Shown in pieces: positions 16,844-25,252 of a stretch of 64,000 nucleotides of DNA. The notes beneath the pieces are model-generated. The model was not told the origin of the DNA. It saw only the letters and a list, made by a program, of their open reading frames with translations, and searched no databases. Position numbers and translations under genes: made by a program. Numbering within the stretch: the stretch's first letter is position 1; every line of letters begins with the position of its first letter. Origin of the DNA: Streptomyces sp. Sge12 (GTDB lineage: Bacteria > Actinomycetota > Actinomycetes > Streptomycetales > Streptomycetaceae); assembly GCF_002080455.1 (NCBI RefSeq), contig NZ_CP020555.1, positions 1,984,001-2,048,000 on the forward strand, in the 5' to 3' direction.

Positions 16844-18238
16844 GTGACCGACGCCCCCGCCGACGCCTCCGCCCCCACCCCCGCCCGGCTCAACACGGGC
16901 AGTCACGACCGCCCCGTATCCGCCGAGTTGTCCCGGTACATGGCGCGGCATTGGGCCGCGAGCCCGCTGCCCGACTCCGCCCGTGTCCCCGGCCACGCCG
17001 TCACCCCGGCCCGCCGGGCGCGGCTCTCCGCCCGCTTCCCCGGCGAGCGGCTGATCGTCCCGGCCGGTGAGCTGAAGGTCCGCACCAACGACTGCGACCA
17101 CCGGTTCCGCCCGCACAGCGCGTACGCCTGGCTGACCGGCCTCACCGGCGAGGACCAGGCGGGCCACGTCCTCGTCATGGAGCCCTCGGGCCCGCACGCC
17201 CACGAGGCCGTGCTGTACCTGCGGCCGCGCTCGCCGCGCGCGGACGGGGACGGGGAGTTCTACCGGGACCGCCGGTACGGGGAGTTCTGGGTGGGCCGCC
17301 GCCCGGACCTGGCGGAGGCCGAACGCCTCACCGGCATCCGCTGCGCCCACCTGGACGGACTCGGCTCACCGGCCGGCCGCAACGCGGCCACCGACCCCGA
17401 ACTCGCCTCCGCGCTCTCGGAACTGCGCCTGGTGAAGGACGCGTGGGAGGTCGAACAGCTCCAGCTGGCCGTCGACCACACGACGGCGGGCTTCGAGGAC
17501 GTCGTACGGGCCCTGCCGCGCGCACTGGCGCATCCGCGCGGGGAACGGTGGATCGAGGGGGTCTTCGGCCTGCGCGCCCGGGCCGAGGGCAACGGCACCG
17601 GGTACGAGACGATCGCCGCGTCCGGCGCCCACGCCTGCACCCTGCACTGGATCCGCAACGACGGCCGGCTGAACGGGTCGGAACTGCTGCTCCTGGACGC
17701 GGGGGTGGAGACGGACACCCTCTACACGGCGGACATCACCCGCACCCTGCCGCTGTCGGGCCGCTTCTCCCCCGTCCAGCGCCAGGTGTACGAGCTGGTC
17801 CTGGCCGCCCAGGAGGCCGGCATCGCGGCGCTCCGCCCGGGGGCGAGCTTCGGGGACTTCCACCGGGCGGGCATGCGGGTGATCGCCGAGGGCCTGGCCG
17901 AGTGGGGCGTACTGAAGGACGCGGAGGGCGACCTGCACCGGCGGTACACGCTGTGCAGCAGCGGCCACATGCTGGGACTGGACGTGCACGACTGCGCGAA
18001 GGCGCGTGCGGAGACCTACCTGGACGGCGTCCTGGAGGAGGGCCAGGTCCTGACGGTGGAACCGGGCCTCTACCTCCAGCCCGACGACGAGACGCTCCCC
18101 GCGGAGCTGCGCGGCATCGGCGTCCGCATCGAGGACGACCTGGTCATCACTGCGGACGGCGCCCGCCTGATGTCGGGTGCGCTGCCGCGCACGGTCGCCG
18201 GCATCGAGGAGTGGATGGGCCGGCTGCTGGAGCGCTGA
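16844..18238 (+). CDS. Xaa-Pro aminopeptidase (M24B)
   Basis: 464 aa cytoplasmic metallopeptidase that removes the residue before a proline or hydroxyproline. An AMP_N domain (residues about 45-180) precedes the pita-bread catalytic domain. Metal ligands: Asp286 (LLDAGVETD), Asp297 (TADITRT), His375 (SSGHMLGLDVHD), Glu406 (VEPGLY) and the Glu in RIEDD. Start: GTG at 16844 with GAGGGAG shortly upstream. The gene is divergent from the collagenase across the shared operator region. Its activity fits the last step of collagen peptide breakdown, where X-Pro-Hyp peptides are common. Confidence 0.92.
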   Translation: MTDAPADASAPTPARLNTGSHDRPVSAELSRYMARHWAASPLPDSARVPGHAVTPARRARLSARFPGERLIVPAGELKVRTNDCDHRFRPHSAYAWLTGLTGEDQAGHVLVMEPSGPHAHEAVLYLRPRSPRADGDGEFYRDRRYGEFWVGRRPDLAEAERLTGIRCAHLDGLGSPAGRNAATDPELASALSELRLVKDAWEVEQLQLAVDHTTAGFEDVVRALPRALAHPRGERWIEGVFGLRARAEGNGTGYETIAASGAHACTLHWIRNDGRLNGSELLLLDAGVETDTLYTADITRTLPLSGRFSPVQRQVYELVLAAQEAGIAALRPGASFGDFHRAGMRVIAEGLAEWGVLKDAEGDLHRRYTLCSSGHMLGLDVHDCAKARAETYLDGVLEEGQVLTVEPGLYLQPDDETLPAELRGIGVRIEDDLVITADGARLMSGALPRTVAGIEEWMGRLLER

Positions 18239-18262
18239 GCCCCTCCCCCGCCGGCGTGATCG

Positions 18263-18293
18263 GCCCGGCACCCCGGCCTACGGGGTGCCGGGC
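18263..18293. terminator. Bidirectional hairpin between convergent peptidase and kinase genes
   Basis: GCCCGGCACCCCG (18263-18275) pairs perfectly with CGGGGTGCCGGGC (18281-18293) around a 5-nt loop. It follows the peptidase stop by 24 bp and overlaps the last codons of the convergent histidine kinase. Confidence 0.75.
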
Positions 18294-19357
18294 AGCCGGA
18301 CCGTGACGAGGAGGCCGCCGGCGGGGCGGGCGGCGAGCTCGAGGGTCCCGTCGTGGGCGCGGACGATGCTGTCCACGATGGCCAGCCCGAGGCCGACGCC
18401 GGCGTGCTCGTCGGTGCGTACGCGTTCCGTTCCGCGCCGGAAGGGCTCGGTGAGGGTCGCCACCAGGTCCGGTGGGAGCGGGCGGCCCGTGTTCTCGACC
18501 CGCAGCACGCTCGTGTCCGCGGACGCCTCGGTGTGGACCGAGACCGTGCCGCCGGCGGGGAGGTTGTGGACGACGGCGTTCTGGACGAGGTTCGTCACCA
18601 TCCGCAGCAGGAGCTCCGCGGAGCCGCCGGTCCGGGCCGTCCCGCCGGTGACGTCGAGCGTGATCCCGCGCTGCTCGGCGAGGGGGAGCAGCGTTTCGGC
18701 GACTTCTTCGGCGACGAGCGAGAGGTCGACGCTCTCGGGGCGGAAGTCTCCGCGGTCGCCGCGGCTGAGCAGCAGCAGGGCCTCGGTGAGGTCGATCGCC
18801 CGCGTGTTGACGGCCTGCAGCCGTTCGATGAGCTCGCCCCGGTCCCGCGTGGGGTCCTTGCCGGCGACGTCGAGGAGCGTGCGCGAGATGGCCAGCGGGG
18901 TGCGCAGTTCGTGGGAGGCGTTCGCGGCGAACCTCTGCTGCTCGGCGACGTGGGACTCCAGTTGCCGGAGCATCGAGTCGAAGGCGTCGGAGAGTTCACG
19001 GAACTCGTCCCGGCGGCCCTTCATGCGGATCCGGTGGGACAGCGAGCCGGCGCCGGCCTTGCGGGCCGCGTCCGTGATCCGTGCGAGCGGTGCCAGCATC
19101 CGGCCGGCGAGGATCCATCCCCCCACGAGGCCGAACACGAGCAGGAAGGCCATCGCCACGGCCGCGGCGGGGGCGAAGGTGCGTACCAGGAGGTAGCGGT
19201 TGGGTGAGATCCCGAGCAGCCCCTGGGAGTTGTCGGGTACGTAGCGCAGCAGGAACACCCACACCACGGCCAGCAGGAGGGCGCCTGCGACCGCGAGGAA
19301 CCCGGCGTAGCTGAGGGTGAGTTTCAGCCGGGCGCTCGGCCCCGGGCTCCTACGCAT
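18278..19357 (-). CDS. Two-component sensor histidine kinase
   Basis: 359 aa. Two membrane helices (residues about 17-38 and 59-83) enclose only a 20-residue extracellular loop, so the stimulus is probably sensed in the membrane. A HAMP segment follows, then the H-box ASHELRTPLA with phospho-acceptor His149, N-box TNLVQNAVVHN and G-boxes ending in HAGVGLGLAIVDSIVRAHDG. The short loop places it among intramembrane or VanS-like sensors. It starts 8 bp inside the response-regulator gene. The VanZ-like gene encoded just upstream is a plausible target; that is inferred. Confidence 0.9.
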   Translation of the reverse strand: MRRSPGPSARLKLTLSYAGFLAVAGALLLAVVWVFLLRYVPDNSQGLLGISPNRYLLVRTFAPAAAVAMAFLLVFGLVGGWILAGRMLAPLARITDAARKAGAGSLSHRIRMKGRRDEFRELSDAFDSMLRQLESHVAEQQRFAANASHELRTPLAISRTLLDVAGKDPTRDRGELIERLQAVNTRAIDLTEALLLLSRGDRGDFRPESVDLSLVAEEVAETLLPLAEQRGITLDVTGGTARTGGSAELLLRMVTNLVQNAVVHNLPAGGTVSVHTEASADTSVLRVENTGRPLPPDLVATLTEPFRRGTERVRTDEHAGVGLGLAIVDSIVRAHDGTLELAARPAGGLLVTVRLPGTP

Positions 19358-20069
19358 GCGCCGGGCCGGTGGGGTCCGCGGCGGTGGTGTCCGTGGCGGT
19401 CGGGGCCGTGGCGGTGTCGATCCGGTAGCCGACGCCGGGCACCGTGGCGATGATCCATGGTTCGCCGAGCCGTTTGCGCAGGGCGGAAACGGTGATGCGC
19501 ACGGCGTTGGTGAGGGGGTCGGCGTTCTCGTCCCAGGCCCGTTCCAGCAGTTCCTCGGCGCTGACGACCCCGCCCTCGGCAGCGACCAGTACCTCCAGCA
19601 CGGCGAACTGTTTGCGGGTGAGCGCGACGTAGCGTCCGTCGCGGAAGACCTCCCGGCGGAAGGGGTCGAGCCGCAGTCCCGCGATCTCGCGGACCGGGGG
19701 CCGGGCGTAGGCGCGTCTGCGGTCGAGCGCCCTCAGCCGCAGGACCAGCTCCCGCAGCTCGAACGGCTTGGTGAGGTAGTCGTCGGCGCCGAGCCCGAAT
19801 CCGGAGGCCTTGTCGTCGATCCGGTCGGCGGCGGTGAGCATGAGGATCGGGATACCGCTGCCGGAGGCCACGATGCGCCGGGCGACCTCGTCGCCGGACG
19901 GGCCGGGGATGTCGCGGTCGAGGACCGCGAGGTCGTACGAGTTGACGCTGAGCAGTTCCAGGGCCGCGTCGCCGTCGCCCGCGATGTCGGCGGCGATCGC
20001 CTCCAGCCGCAGACCGTCACGGACGGCCTCGGCCAGGTAGGGCTCGTCCTCCACGATCAGTACGCGCAT
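19350..20069 (-). CDS. OmpR/PhoB-type response regulator
   Basis: 239 aa. The receiver domain has the acidic pocket VEDE near residue 8, phospho-acceptor Asp51 (AVLDRDIPG), the switch Thr in MLTAA and Lys in YLTKPF. A winged-helix DNA-binding domain follows (LTRKQFAVLEVLVA ... AVRITVSALRKRLGEP). About 20 Thr/Ala-rich residues are added at the end. Partner of the kinase whose gene it overlaps. It follows the VanZ-like gene by 9 bp and is probably cotranscribed with it. Confidence 0.92.
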   Translation of the reverse strand: MRVLIVEDEPYLAEAVRDGLRLEAIAADIAGDGDAALELLSVNSYDLAVLDRDIPGPSGDEVARRIVASGSGIPILMLTAADRIDDKASGFGLGADDYLTKPFELRELVLRLRALDRRRAYARPPVREIAGLRLDPFRREVFRDGRYVALTRKQFAVLEVLVAAEGGVVSAEELLERAWDENADPLTNAVRITVSALRKRLGEPWIIATVPGVGYRIDTATAPTATDTTAADPTGPAHA

Positions 20070-20078
20070 GTCCGCAGC

Positions 20079-20831
20079 CTAAGCAGCACGGCCGGCGGCC
20101 GACGCATGCGGGGACGCGGACACTCCGGATGCACCGGACCCGCCGGACACGCCGGACATACCGCTCGGGTCCTGCGCCGTGGTGCGCCACCAGCGGCGCG
20201 ACGCCAGCCCGGCCAGGACGGCGCCCGCGGCGTTGACGAGCACGTCGTCCACCGACGACACCCGGTCCAGCTGCAGGACGTACTGGGCGGTTTCGATCAG
20301 GGCCGAGCTGCCCGCCCCGAGCGCCAGGATCCGCGGTACGGACGCCAGGGCCGCGAACCGCATCGGGGCGAAGAACCCCAGCGCCGCGAGGACCAGCAGA
20401 TTGCCGCCGATGCCGAGCGGCCCCATCGTCGCCAGGTCCCGCAGCGGCACCAGGCTCACCCGGGCGGGCACGATGCCGGCCCCGCCGCCCGGCGTCATGG
20501 TCATCCACACGAACGGCACCGTCCCGTGAACCATGCCCACCTCGGCCAGCGACATCCGCCACGCCGACGTGCCCGCGACGGCCCGGCGGCGGCGGGCCAG
20601 TACCCACGCCACCAGCACGGCCACCGGCAGCGTGACCAGCGTCATGAGCACCACACCGTTGAAGGTGTCGAGGCAGCCGTGCCAGCGCCCGGCCATGCAC
20701 GCCGGAGCGGACATCATGAGCGGCCGCCGCAGCACGAACAGGGCGCTCGCCGCCGCCAGGAGCGCCAGGCCGAGGAGCAGGATCCTGCCCGCGCGGCGGG
20801 GCGGCGGCGAGGGGAATGCAGTGTGGTTCAT
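20079..20831 (-). CDS. VanZ-like family membrane protein
   Basis: 250 aa with about five hydrophobic segments. The VanZ core near residues 140-215 includes GGNLLVLAALGFFAPMRF and then the conserved SSALIETAQYVLQLDRVSSV and DDVLVNAAGAVLAG. VanZ of enterococci gives low-level teicoplanin resistance; most family members have no known role. Start: ATG at 20831; the frame continues to 20960 without support. The hairpin-like palindrome at 20862-20887 lies in its leader. It heads an apparent operon with a response regulator and kinase, so cell-envelope stress is a reasonable theme. Confidence 0.82.
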   Translation of the reverse strand: MNHTAFPSPPPRRAGRILLLGLALLAAASALFVLRRPLMMSAPACMAGRWHGCLDTFNGVVLMTLVTLPVAVLVAWVLARRRRAVAGTSAWRMSLAEVGMVHGTVPFVWMTMTPGGGAGIVPARVSLVPLRDLATMGPLGIGGNLLVLAALGFFAPMRFAALASVPRILALGAGSSALIETAQYVLQLDRVSSVDDVLVNAAGAVLAGLASRRWWRTTAQDPSGMSGVSGGSGASGVSASPHASAAGRAA

Positions 20832-20861
20832 GCCCCCATGGGAAACGCGGGCCCGTTGCGG

Positions 20862-20887
20862 GGGCGTATGCGGTTTTCGATACGCCC
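20862..20887. promoter_or_regulatory. Palindrome upstream of the VanZ-like gene, candidate operator
   Basis: GGGCGTAT (20862-20869) and ATACGCCC (20880-20887) form a perfect 8-bp dyad with a 10-bp centre, 31-56 bp before the gene start. The spacing of 18 bp between half-site starts is unlike the direct repeats typical of OmpR regulators, so its binder is uncertain. Confidence 0.4.
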
Positions 20888-21019
20888 GCAATACACGGCG
20901 ACCGTCCGGTCCGCCCCGTCCGCCCGGGCCGGCCCGTCCGCCACCTACCGTACGCGCCACGGCAGATGGGCCGCCGCGTGTGGGCAGCGGCGGGGTGGCC
21001 GGGCGGTGTTCGGGCGGGG

Positions 21020-21418
21020 TCAGGGGAGGACCGCGGTGCCGTCCAGTTCGACCAGGGCCTGGTCGTCCCAGAGGCGGACCACGCCGATGACGGCCATCGC
21101 CGGGTAGTCGCGGCCCGCGACCCGCCGCCAGATGCGGCCCAGTTCGGCCGCGTGGGTGCGGTACGCCGCCACGTCCACCGCGTACACCGTGACCCGGGCC
21201 AGGTCCGCCGGGGTGCCGCCCGCCGCGGCCAGGGCCGTCAGCAGGTTGGTGAGGGCGATCTCGAACTGCTCCGGCAGGCCCTGGCCGACCACCTTGCCCG
21301 CGCCGTCCAGTGCGGTCTGGCCCGCCAGGAAGACCAGCCGGGTGCCGGTGGCCGCGACCGCGTGCGAGAAGCCCGTCGCGGGCGACAGCTCCGCCGGGTT
21401 GATCCGGTCCAGGCTCAT
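21020..21418 (-). CDS. RidA family protein (reactive imine/enamine deaminase)
   Basis: 132 aa, the usual length of the YjgF/YER057c/UK114 family. The N-terminal segment LSPATGFSHAVAATGTRLVFLAGQ, here split as two parts in the fold, and the closing PAMAVIGVVRLWDDQALVEL place it in the subgroup close to aromatic-pathway members. It lacks the classical late Arg of strict RidA, having instead VRLWDD. The ATG at 21418 overlaps the acyl-CoA dehydrogenase stop as ATGA. In an anthranilate-type pathway such a protein could hydrolyse an imine or enamine intermediate; that is inferred. Confidence 0.85.
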   Translation of the reverse strand: MSLDRINPAELSPATGFSHAVAATGTRLVFLAGQTALDGAGKVVGQGLPEQFEIALTNLLTALAAAGGTPADLARVTVYAVDVAAYRTHAAELGRIWRRVAGRDYPAMAVIGVVRLWDDQALVELDGTAVLP

Positions 21419-22560
21419 CGCGCCGCCACCGCCCCGTACAGCTCCTTCGCGATGATGGTGCGCTGCACCTCGCTGGCCCCCTCGTAGATCCGTGGTGCCC
21501 GTACCTCCCGGTAGAGGTGCTCGAGCAGGTGGCCGCGCTGGAGGGCGACCGCGCCGTGGAGTTGGACCGCGTGGTCCACCACGTACTGGGCCGTCTCCGT
21601 GGCCAGCAGTTTCGCCATGGCCGCCCGGCGCGGGACGTCCCCCGCCCCGCGGTCGTAGGCCCCGGCCGCCGCGTAGACCAGCAGCCGGGCCGCCTCCGTG
21701 CGGGTGGCCATCTCGGCCACCCGGTGCGCCACGGCCTGGAGGTCGCTCAGCGTTCCGCCGAAGGCGGTCCGGTCCGCCGTGTACGCGAGCGTCGCGTCCA
21801 GCGCGGCCCGGGCCATGCCCACCGCGAAGGCGCCGACGCTCGGCCGGAAGAGGTTCAGCGTGTCCATCGCAACGCGGAAGCCCCGCCCCGGCTCGCCCAG
21901 CAGGTCCCGCGGGCCGACCGGCACCCCGTCGAAGGCGAGGGAGCCGATGGGGTGCGGGGAGAGCATGTCCAGGGCCGCGCCGGACAGTCCCGGGCGGTCC
22001 GCCGGGACCAGGAAGGCCGAGATCCCCTTCGCGCCCGGCCCCTCGCCCGTTCGGGCGAACACCGTGTAGAAATCCGCCTCGGGGGCGTTGGAGATCCAGC
22101 ACTTCTCACCGTTGAGCCGCCAACCGCCCCCGCCCGCAGCCCCGCCCCCCGGGTCCGGCGTCGCCGCCAGCGCCAGCGCCGCCGCGTCCGAGCCGGCCCC
22201 CGGCTCGCTCAGCGCGAAGGCCGCCACCGCCCGCCCGGCCCGTACCTGCGGCAGCCACCGTTCCCGCTGCGCCTCGCTGCCCGCCCGCAGGACCGGGTGG
22301 GCGCCCAGCCCCTGCAGGGCGAGCGCCGTCTCCGCCTCCGTGCAACCGTAGGCGAGGGACTCCCGCAACAGGCACAGGTCCAGCGCGCCCGAGGCGAACA
22401 CCCGCTCCAGCAGGCCCAGCTCACCCAGCGCCGCGAGCAGCGGCCGGTTGACCCGCCCCGGTTCCCCCTTCTCGGCCAGCGGCCTCAGCCGCTCCACCGC
22501 CAGTGCGCGCAACTGCCCGCACCACTCCTCCTGGTCCACCCCGAGCGCGAATCCGGTCAT
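21415..22560 (-). CDS. Acyl-CoA dehydrogenase
   Basis: 381 aa FAD enzyme. Family signatures are AFALSEPGAGSDAA (flavin/substrate loop), KCWISNAPEADFYTVFA, and at the end GAVALQRGHLLEHLYREVRAPRIYEGASEVQRTII, given here in parts. The catalytic Glu is probably that of IYEGASE. It oxidises an acyl-CoA at the alpha-beta bond. Position beside a CoA ligase, enoyl-CoA hydratase and 2-aminobenzoyl-CoA-type monooxygenase suggests a step after ring cleavage. It begins the leftward operon with RidA; its promoter region is shared with the divergent ligase. Confidence 0.88.
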   Translation of the reverse strand: MTGFALGVDQEEWCGQLRALAVERLRPLAEKGEPGRVNRPLLAALGELGLLERVFASGALDLCLLRESLAYGCTEAETALALQGLGAHPVLRAGSEAQRERWLPQVRAGRAVAAFALSEPGAGSDAAALALAATPDPGGGAAGGGGWRLNGEKCWISNAPEADFYTVFARTGEGPGAKGISAFLVPADRPGLSGAALDMLSPHPIGSLAFDGVPVGPRDLLGEPGRGFRVAMDTLNLFRPSVGAFAVGMARAALDATLAYTADRTAFGGTLSDLQAVAHRVAEMATRTEAARLLVYAAAGAYDRGAGDVPRRAAMAKLLATETAQYVVDHAVQLHGAVALQRGHLLEHLYREVRAPRIYEGASEVQRTIIAKELYGAVAAR

Positions 22561-22590
22561 CCGAACATCCCCGCATCTATCGCGTCCTGT

Positions 22591-22603
22591 TGACTGCCGT
22601 CAC
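22591..22603. promoter_or_regulatory. Dyad TGAC-TGCC-GTCA(C) between divergent operons, candidate PaaX-type operator
   Basis: TGACTGCCGTCAC occurs here, in the 145-bp gap between acyl-CoA dehydrogenase and CoA ligase, and again exactly at 29737-29749 before the enoyl-CoA hydratase operon. The TGAC/GTCA arms form a dyad. The local PaaX-type regulator is the obvious candidate binder; this is inferred. Confidence 0.5.
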
Positions 22604-22705
22604 CATCACGATACGCTCCTGGAAGGACCTTCCAGCGGTGGCTGGGGGAACTACCGCACGGCCGGCTCCACCCCACCCCGGACCGCTGCAAGGGGGCCAC
22701 CCGCC

Positions 22706-24361
22706 TTGGACCTCAAGCCTTCCGCTCACACCGACACCTTCGCCCGCGACCATCTGCCACCCGCGGACACCTGGCCGGAGCTCGTCTTCGATCTGCCCGA
22801 ACTGGCCTACCCGGACCGCCTGAACTGCGGGGCCGAGCTGCTGGACGCCACCATCGAGCGGTTCGGTCCCGCGGGCGCCGACCGCCCGGCCTTCCGCAGC
22901 GGGTCGGGCGAGGTGTGGACGTACGGCGGGCTGCGCGAGCGCGTGGACCGCCTCGCCCACACCCTCACCGCCGACCTCGGCGTGGTCCCCGGCAACCGGG
23001 TGCTGCTGCGCGGGCCCACCGGCCCCTGGCTCGCGGCCTGCTGGCTCGCGGTGATGAAGGCGGGCGCGGTGGCGGTCACCGTACTGCCCCAGCAGCGCGC
23101 GCAGGAGCTGGCCACGGTGTGCGCGATGGCCCGGGTGGGGCACGCGCTGTGCCACGCCGACGTACTGGACGACCTGGTCAAGGCGGAGGTGCCGGGGCTG
23201 CGGATCACCGTGTACGGGGGCAGCTCCCCGGACGATCTGCTCCGGCTGGCCGAGAGACATCCGCAGCCGTTCCCGGCCGCCCCGACCTCCGCGGACGACG
23301 TCGCCCTGATCGCCTTCACCTCCGGGACCACCGGACGGCCCAAGGGCTGCATGCACTTCCACCGGGACCTGCTCGCCGTCGCCGACACCTTCTCCCGCAC
23401 CGTGCTGCGGCCCCGCCCGGACGACGTCTTCGCGGGCAGCCCGCCGCTCGGGTTCACCTTCGGCCTGGGCGGGCTGGTCGTCTTCCCGCTGCGGGCCGGG
23501 GCCTCGGCACTGCTGCTGGAGGAGGCGGTCCCGCGCCGGCTGCTGCCCGCGCTCGCGGAGCACCGGGTGACGGTGCTGTTCACCGCGCCCACCGCCTACC
23601 GCACGATGCTGGACGCCCTGGGCCCGTACGACGTGGGCATGTACGACCTGTCGGCGCTGCGGCGCTGCGTCTCGGCCGGCGAGAACCTGCCCGCCGCCAC
23701 CTGGCAGGCCTGGTACGAGCGCACCGGGCTGCGCATCATCAACGGCATCGGGGCGACCGAGCTGCTGCACATCTTCATCTCCGCCGCCGACGAGGACATC
23801 CGGCCCGGTACGACGGGCCGGGTGGTCCCGGGCTGGGAGGCCAGGGTGGTGGACCGGGCCGGCCGGCCGGTCCCGGACAACGAGCCGGGGCTGCTGGCCG
23901 TGCGCGGCCCGGTGGGCTGCCGCTACCTGGCCGATCCGCGGCAGCGGGAGTACGTACAGGACGGGTGGAACCTGACCGGTGACACGTACGTACGCGATCC
24001 GGAGGGCTACTTCCGCTACGTCGCCCGGGCCGACGACATGATCATCTCCGCGGGCTACAACATCGCGGGCCCCGAGGTGGAGGAGGCCCTGCTGCGCCAC
24101 CCGGACGTGGCGGAGGCGGCCGTGGTGGGCCTCCCGGACGAACGGCGCGGGCAGATCGTGGTGGCGTACGCCGTGGCACGCGACGGTGCGGTGCTGACGG
24201 ACGAGATCCTGCGCACCTTCATGCGGGCGGAGCTGGCCCCGCACAAGTGCCCCCGGTCCTTCGTCCTCCTGCCCGCGCTCCCCCGCACCGCGACGGGCAA
24301 ACTGCAGCGCTTCCGGCTGCGCGATCCCGGCGCCCGGCAAGATCCGCAAGAGACGGCCTAG
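22706..24361 (+). CDS. Aryl-CoA ligase of the benzoate/2-aminobenzoate-CoA ligase group
   Basis: 551 aa ANL-superfamily enzyme. The P-loop FTSGTTGRPKG is near residue 205, the adenylate motif GIGATELLHIF near 350, and the C-terminal catalytic Lys532 in ATGKLQRF. It would activate an aromatic acid to its CoA thioester using ATP. Substrate is inferred as 2-aminobenzoate from the monooxygenase/reductase fusion at 26604-28880; benzoate or another aryl acid is possible. Start: TTG at 22706 with AAGGGGG nine nt before it. The open frame reaches back to 22448 but overlaps the divergent gene there. Followed after 9 bp by the PaaX-type regulator. Confidence 0.87.
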   Translation: MDLKPSAHTDTFARDHLPPADTWPELVFDLPELAYPDRLNCGAELLDATIERFGPAGADRPAFRSGSGEVWTYGGLRERVDRLAHTLTADLGVVPGNRVLLRGPTGPWLAACWLAVMKAGAVAVTVLPQQRAQELATVCAMARVGHALCHADVLDDLVKAEVPGLRITVYGGSSPDDLLRLAERHPQPFPAAPTSADDVALIAFTSGTTGRPKGCMHFHRDLLAVADTFSRTVLRPRPDDVFAGSPPLGFTFGLGGLVVFPLRAGASALLLEEAVPRRLLPALAEHRVTVLFTAPTAYRTMLDALGPYDVGMYDLSALRRCVSAGENLPAATWQAWYERTGLRIINGIGATELLHIFISAADEDIRPGTTGRVVPGWEARVVDRAGRPVPDNEPGLLAVRGPVGCRYLADPRQREYVQDGWNLTGDTYVRDPEGYFRYVARADDMIISAGYNIAGPEVEEALLRHPDVAEAAVVGLPDERRGQIVVAYAVARDGAVLTDEILRTFMRAELAPHKCPRSFVLLPALPRTATGKLQRFRLRDPGARQDPQETA

Positions 24362-24370
24362 AGTGAACCC

Positions 24371-25171
24371 GTGGTCGAGCAGCACACCCCGCGATCCCTG
24401 ATCGTCACGTTCTACGGAGCCTACGGGCGGGCCTTCGAGGGCCCGGTCCCGGTGTCCGCGCTGATCCGCCTGCTGGGCGCGGCCGGCGTGGACGCCCCGT
24501 CGGTCCGCTCGTCGGTGTCCCGGCTGAAGCGGCGCGGCTTCCTGGTGCCCGGCCGCGCGGCGGACGGCTCCGCGGCGTACGGGCTCTCCGAGGAGGCGCG
24601 GCAGCTGCTGGACGACGGTGACCGGCGGATCTACGGCAGCCCGCAGCTGTCGGAGGAGTGGCTGGTGGCGGTGTTCTCCGTCCCGGAGCAGGAGCGCAGC
24701 AAACGGCATCTGCTGCGCTCGCGGCTGGGCCGGCTCGGCTTCGGCGCGGTGGCACCGGGCGTGTGGATCGCCCCGGCCCGGCTGTACCAGGAGACCGTGC
24801 ACACCCTGGAGCGGCTGCACCTGACCCCGTACGTGGAGCTGTTCCGCGGGGCCCACCTCGGTTTCGCCCCGACCCCCGAGGCGGTGGCCCGCTGGTGGGA
24901 CCTGGCGGCCCTGGCCAAGCAGCACGAGGAGTTCCTCGACGCGCACGAACCGGTCCTGCGCGCCCTGCAGTCGGGCCCGGAGCCGAGCCCGGAGGAGGCC
25001 TACCGCGGCTACCTGCTCGCGCTGGACACCTGGCGCCGGCTGCCGTACGCCGACCCTGGCCTGCCGCGCAAGCTGCTCCCGGCGGGCTGGCCGGGCGACC
25101 GGGCGGCGGCCGTCTTCTCCGAGCTGCACGAGCGGCTGCGCCGGAACGGGGCCCTGTTCGCGCGACCGTGA
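24371..25171 (+). CDS. PaaX family transcriptional regulator
   Basis: 266 aa. The N-terminal winged helix (SALIRLLGAAGVDAPSVRSS then VSRLKRRGFLV) is followed by the PaaX central domain (WLVAVFSVPEQERSKRHLLR) and C-terminal domain. PaaX proteins repress aromatic degradation genes and are released by an aryl-CoA, phenylacetyl-CoA in E. coli. The GTG start lies 9 bp after the ligase stop, so ligase and regulator share a message and the ligase product is a natural inducer candidate. Likely target sites are the TGAC-TGCC-GTCA dyads at 22591 and 29737. Confidence 0.88.
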   Translation: MVEQHTPRSLIVTFYGAYGRAFEGPVPVSALIRLLGAAGVDAPSVRSSVSRLKRRGFLVPGRAADGSAAYGLSEEARQLLDDGDRRIYGSPQLSEEWLVAVFSVPEQERSKRHLLRSRLGRLGFGAVAPGVWIAPARLYQETVHTLERLHLTPYVELFRGAHLGFAPTPEAVARWWDLAALAKQHEEFLDAHEPVLRALQSGPEPSPEEAYRGYLLALDTWRRLPYADPGLPRKLLPAGWPGDRAAAVFSELHERLRRNGALFARP

Positions 25172-25252
25172 CCGGCCGGCGGACGGCCCGGCCGCCGGGC
25201 GGGCGGTGGAAAACGGGGTGCGGGGGCTCCGCACGCCGGGCCAGGATGGGCC

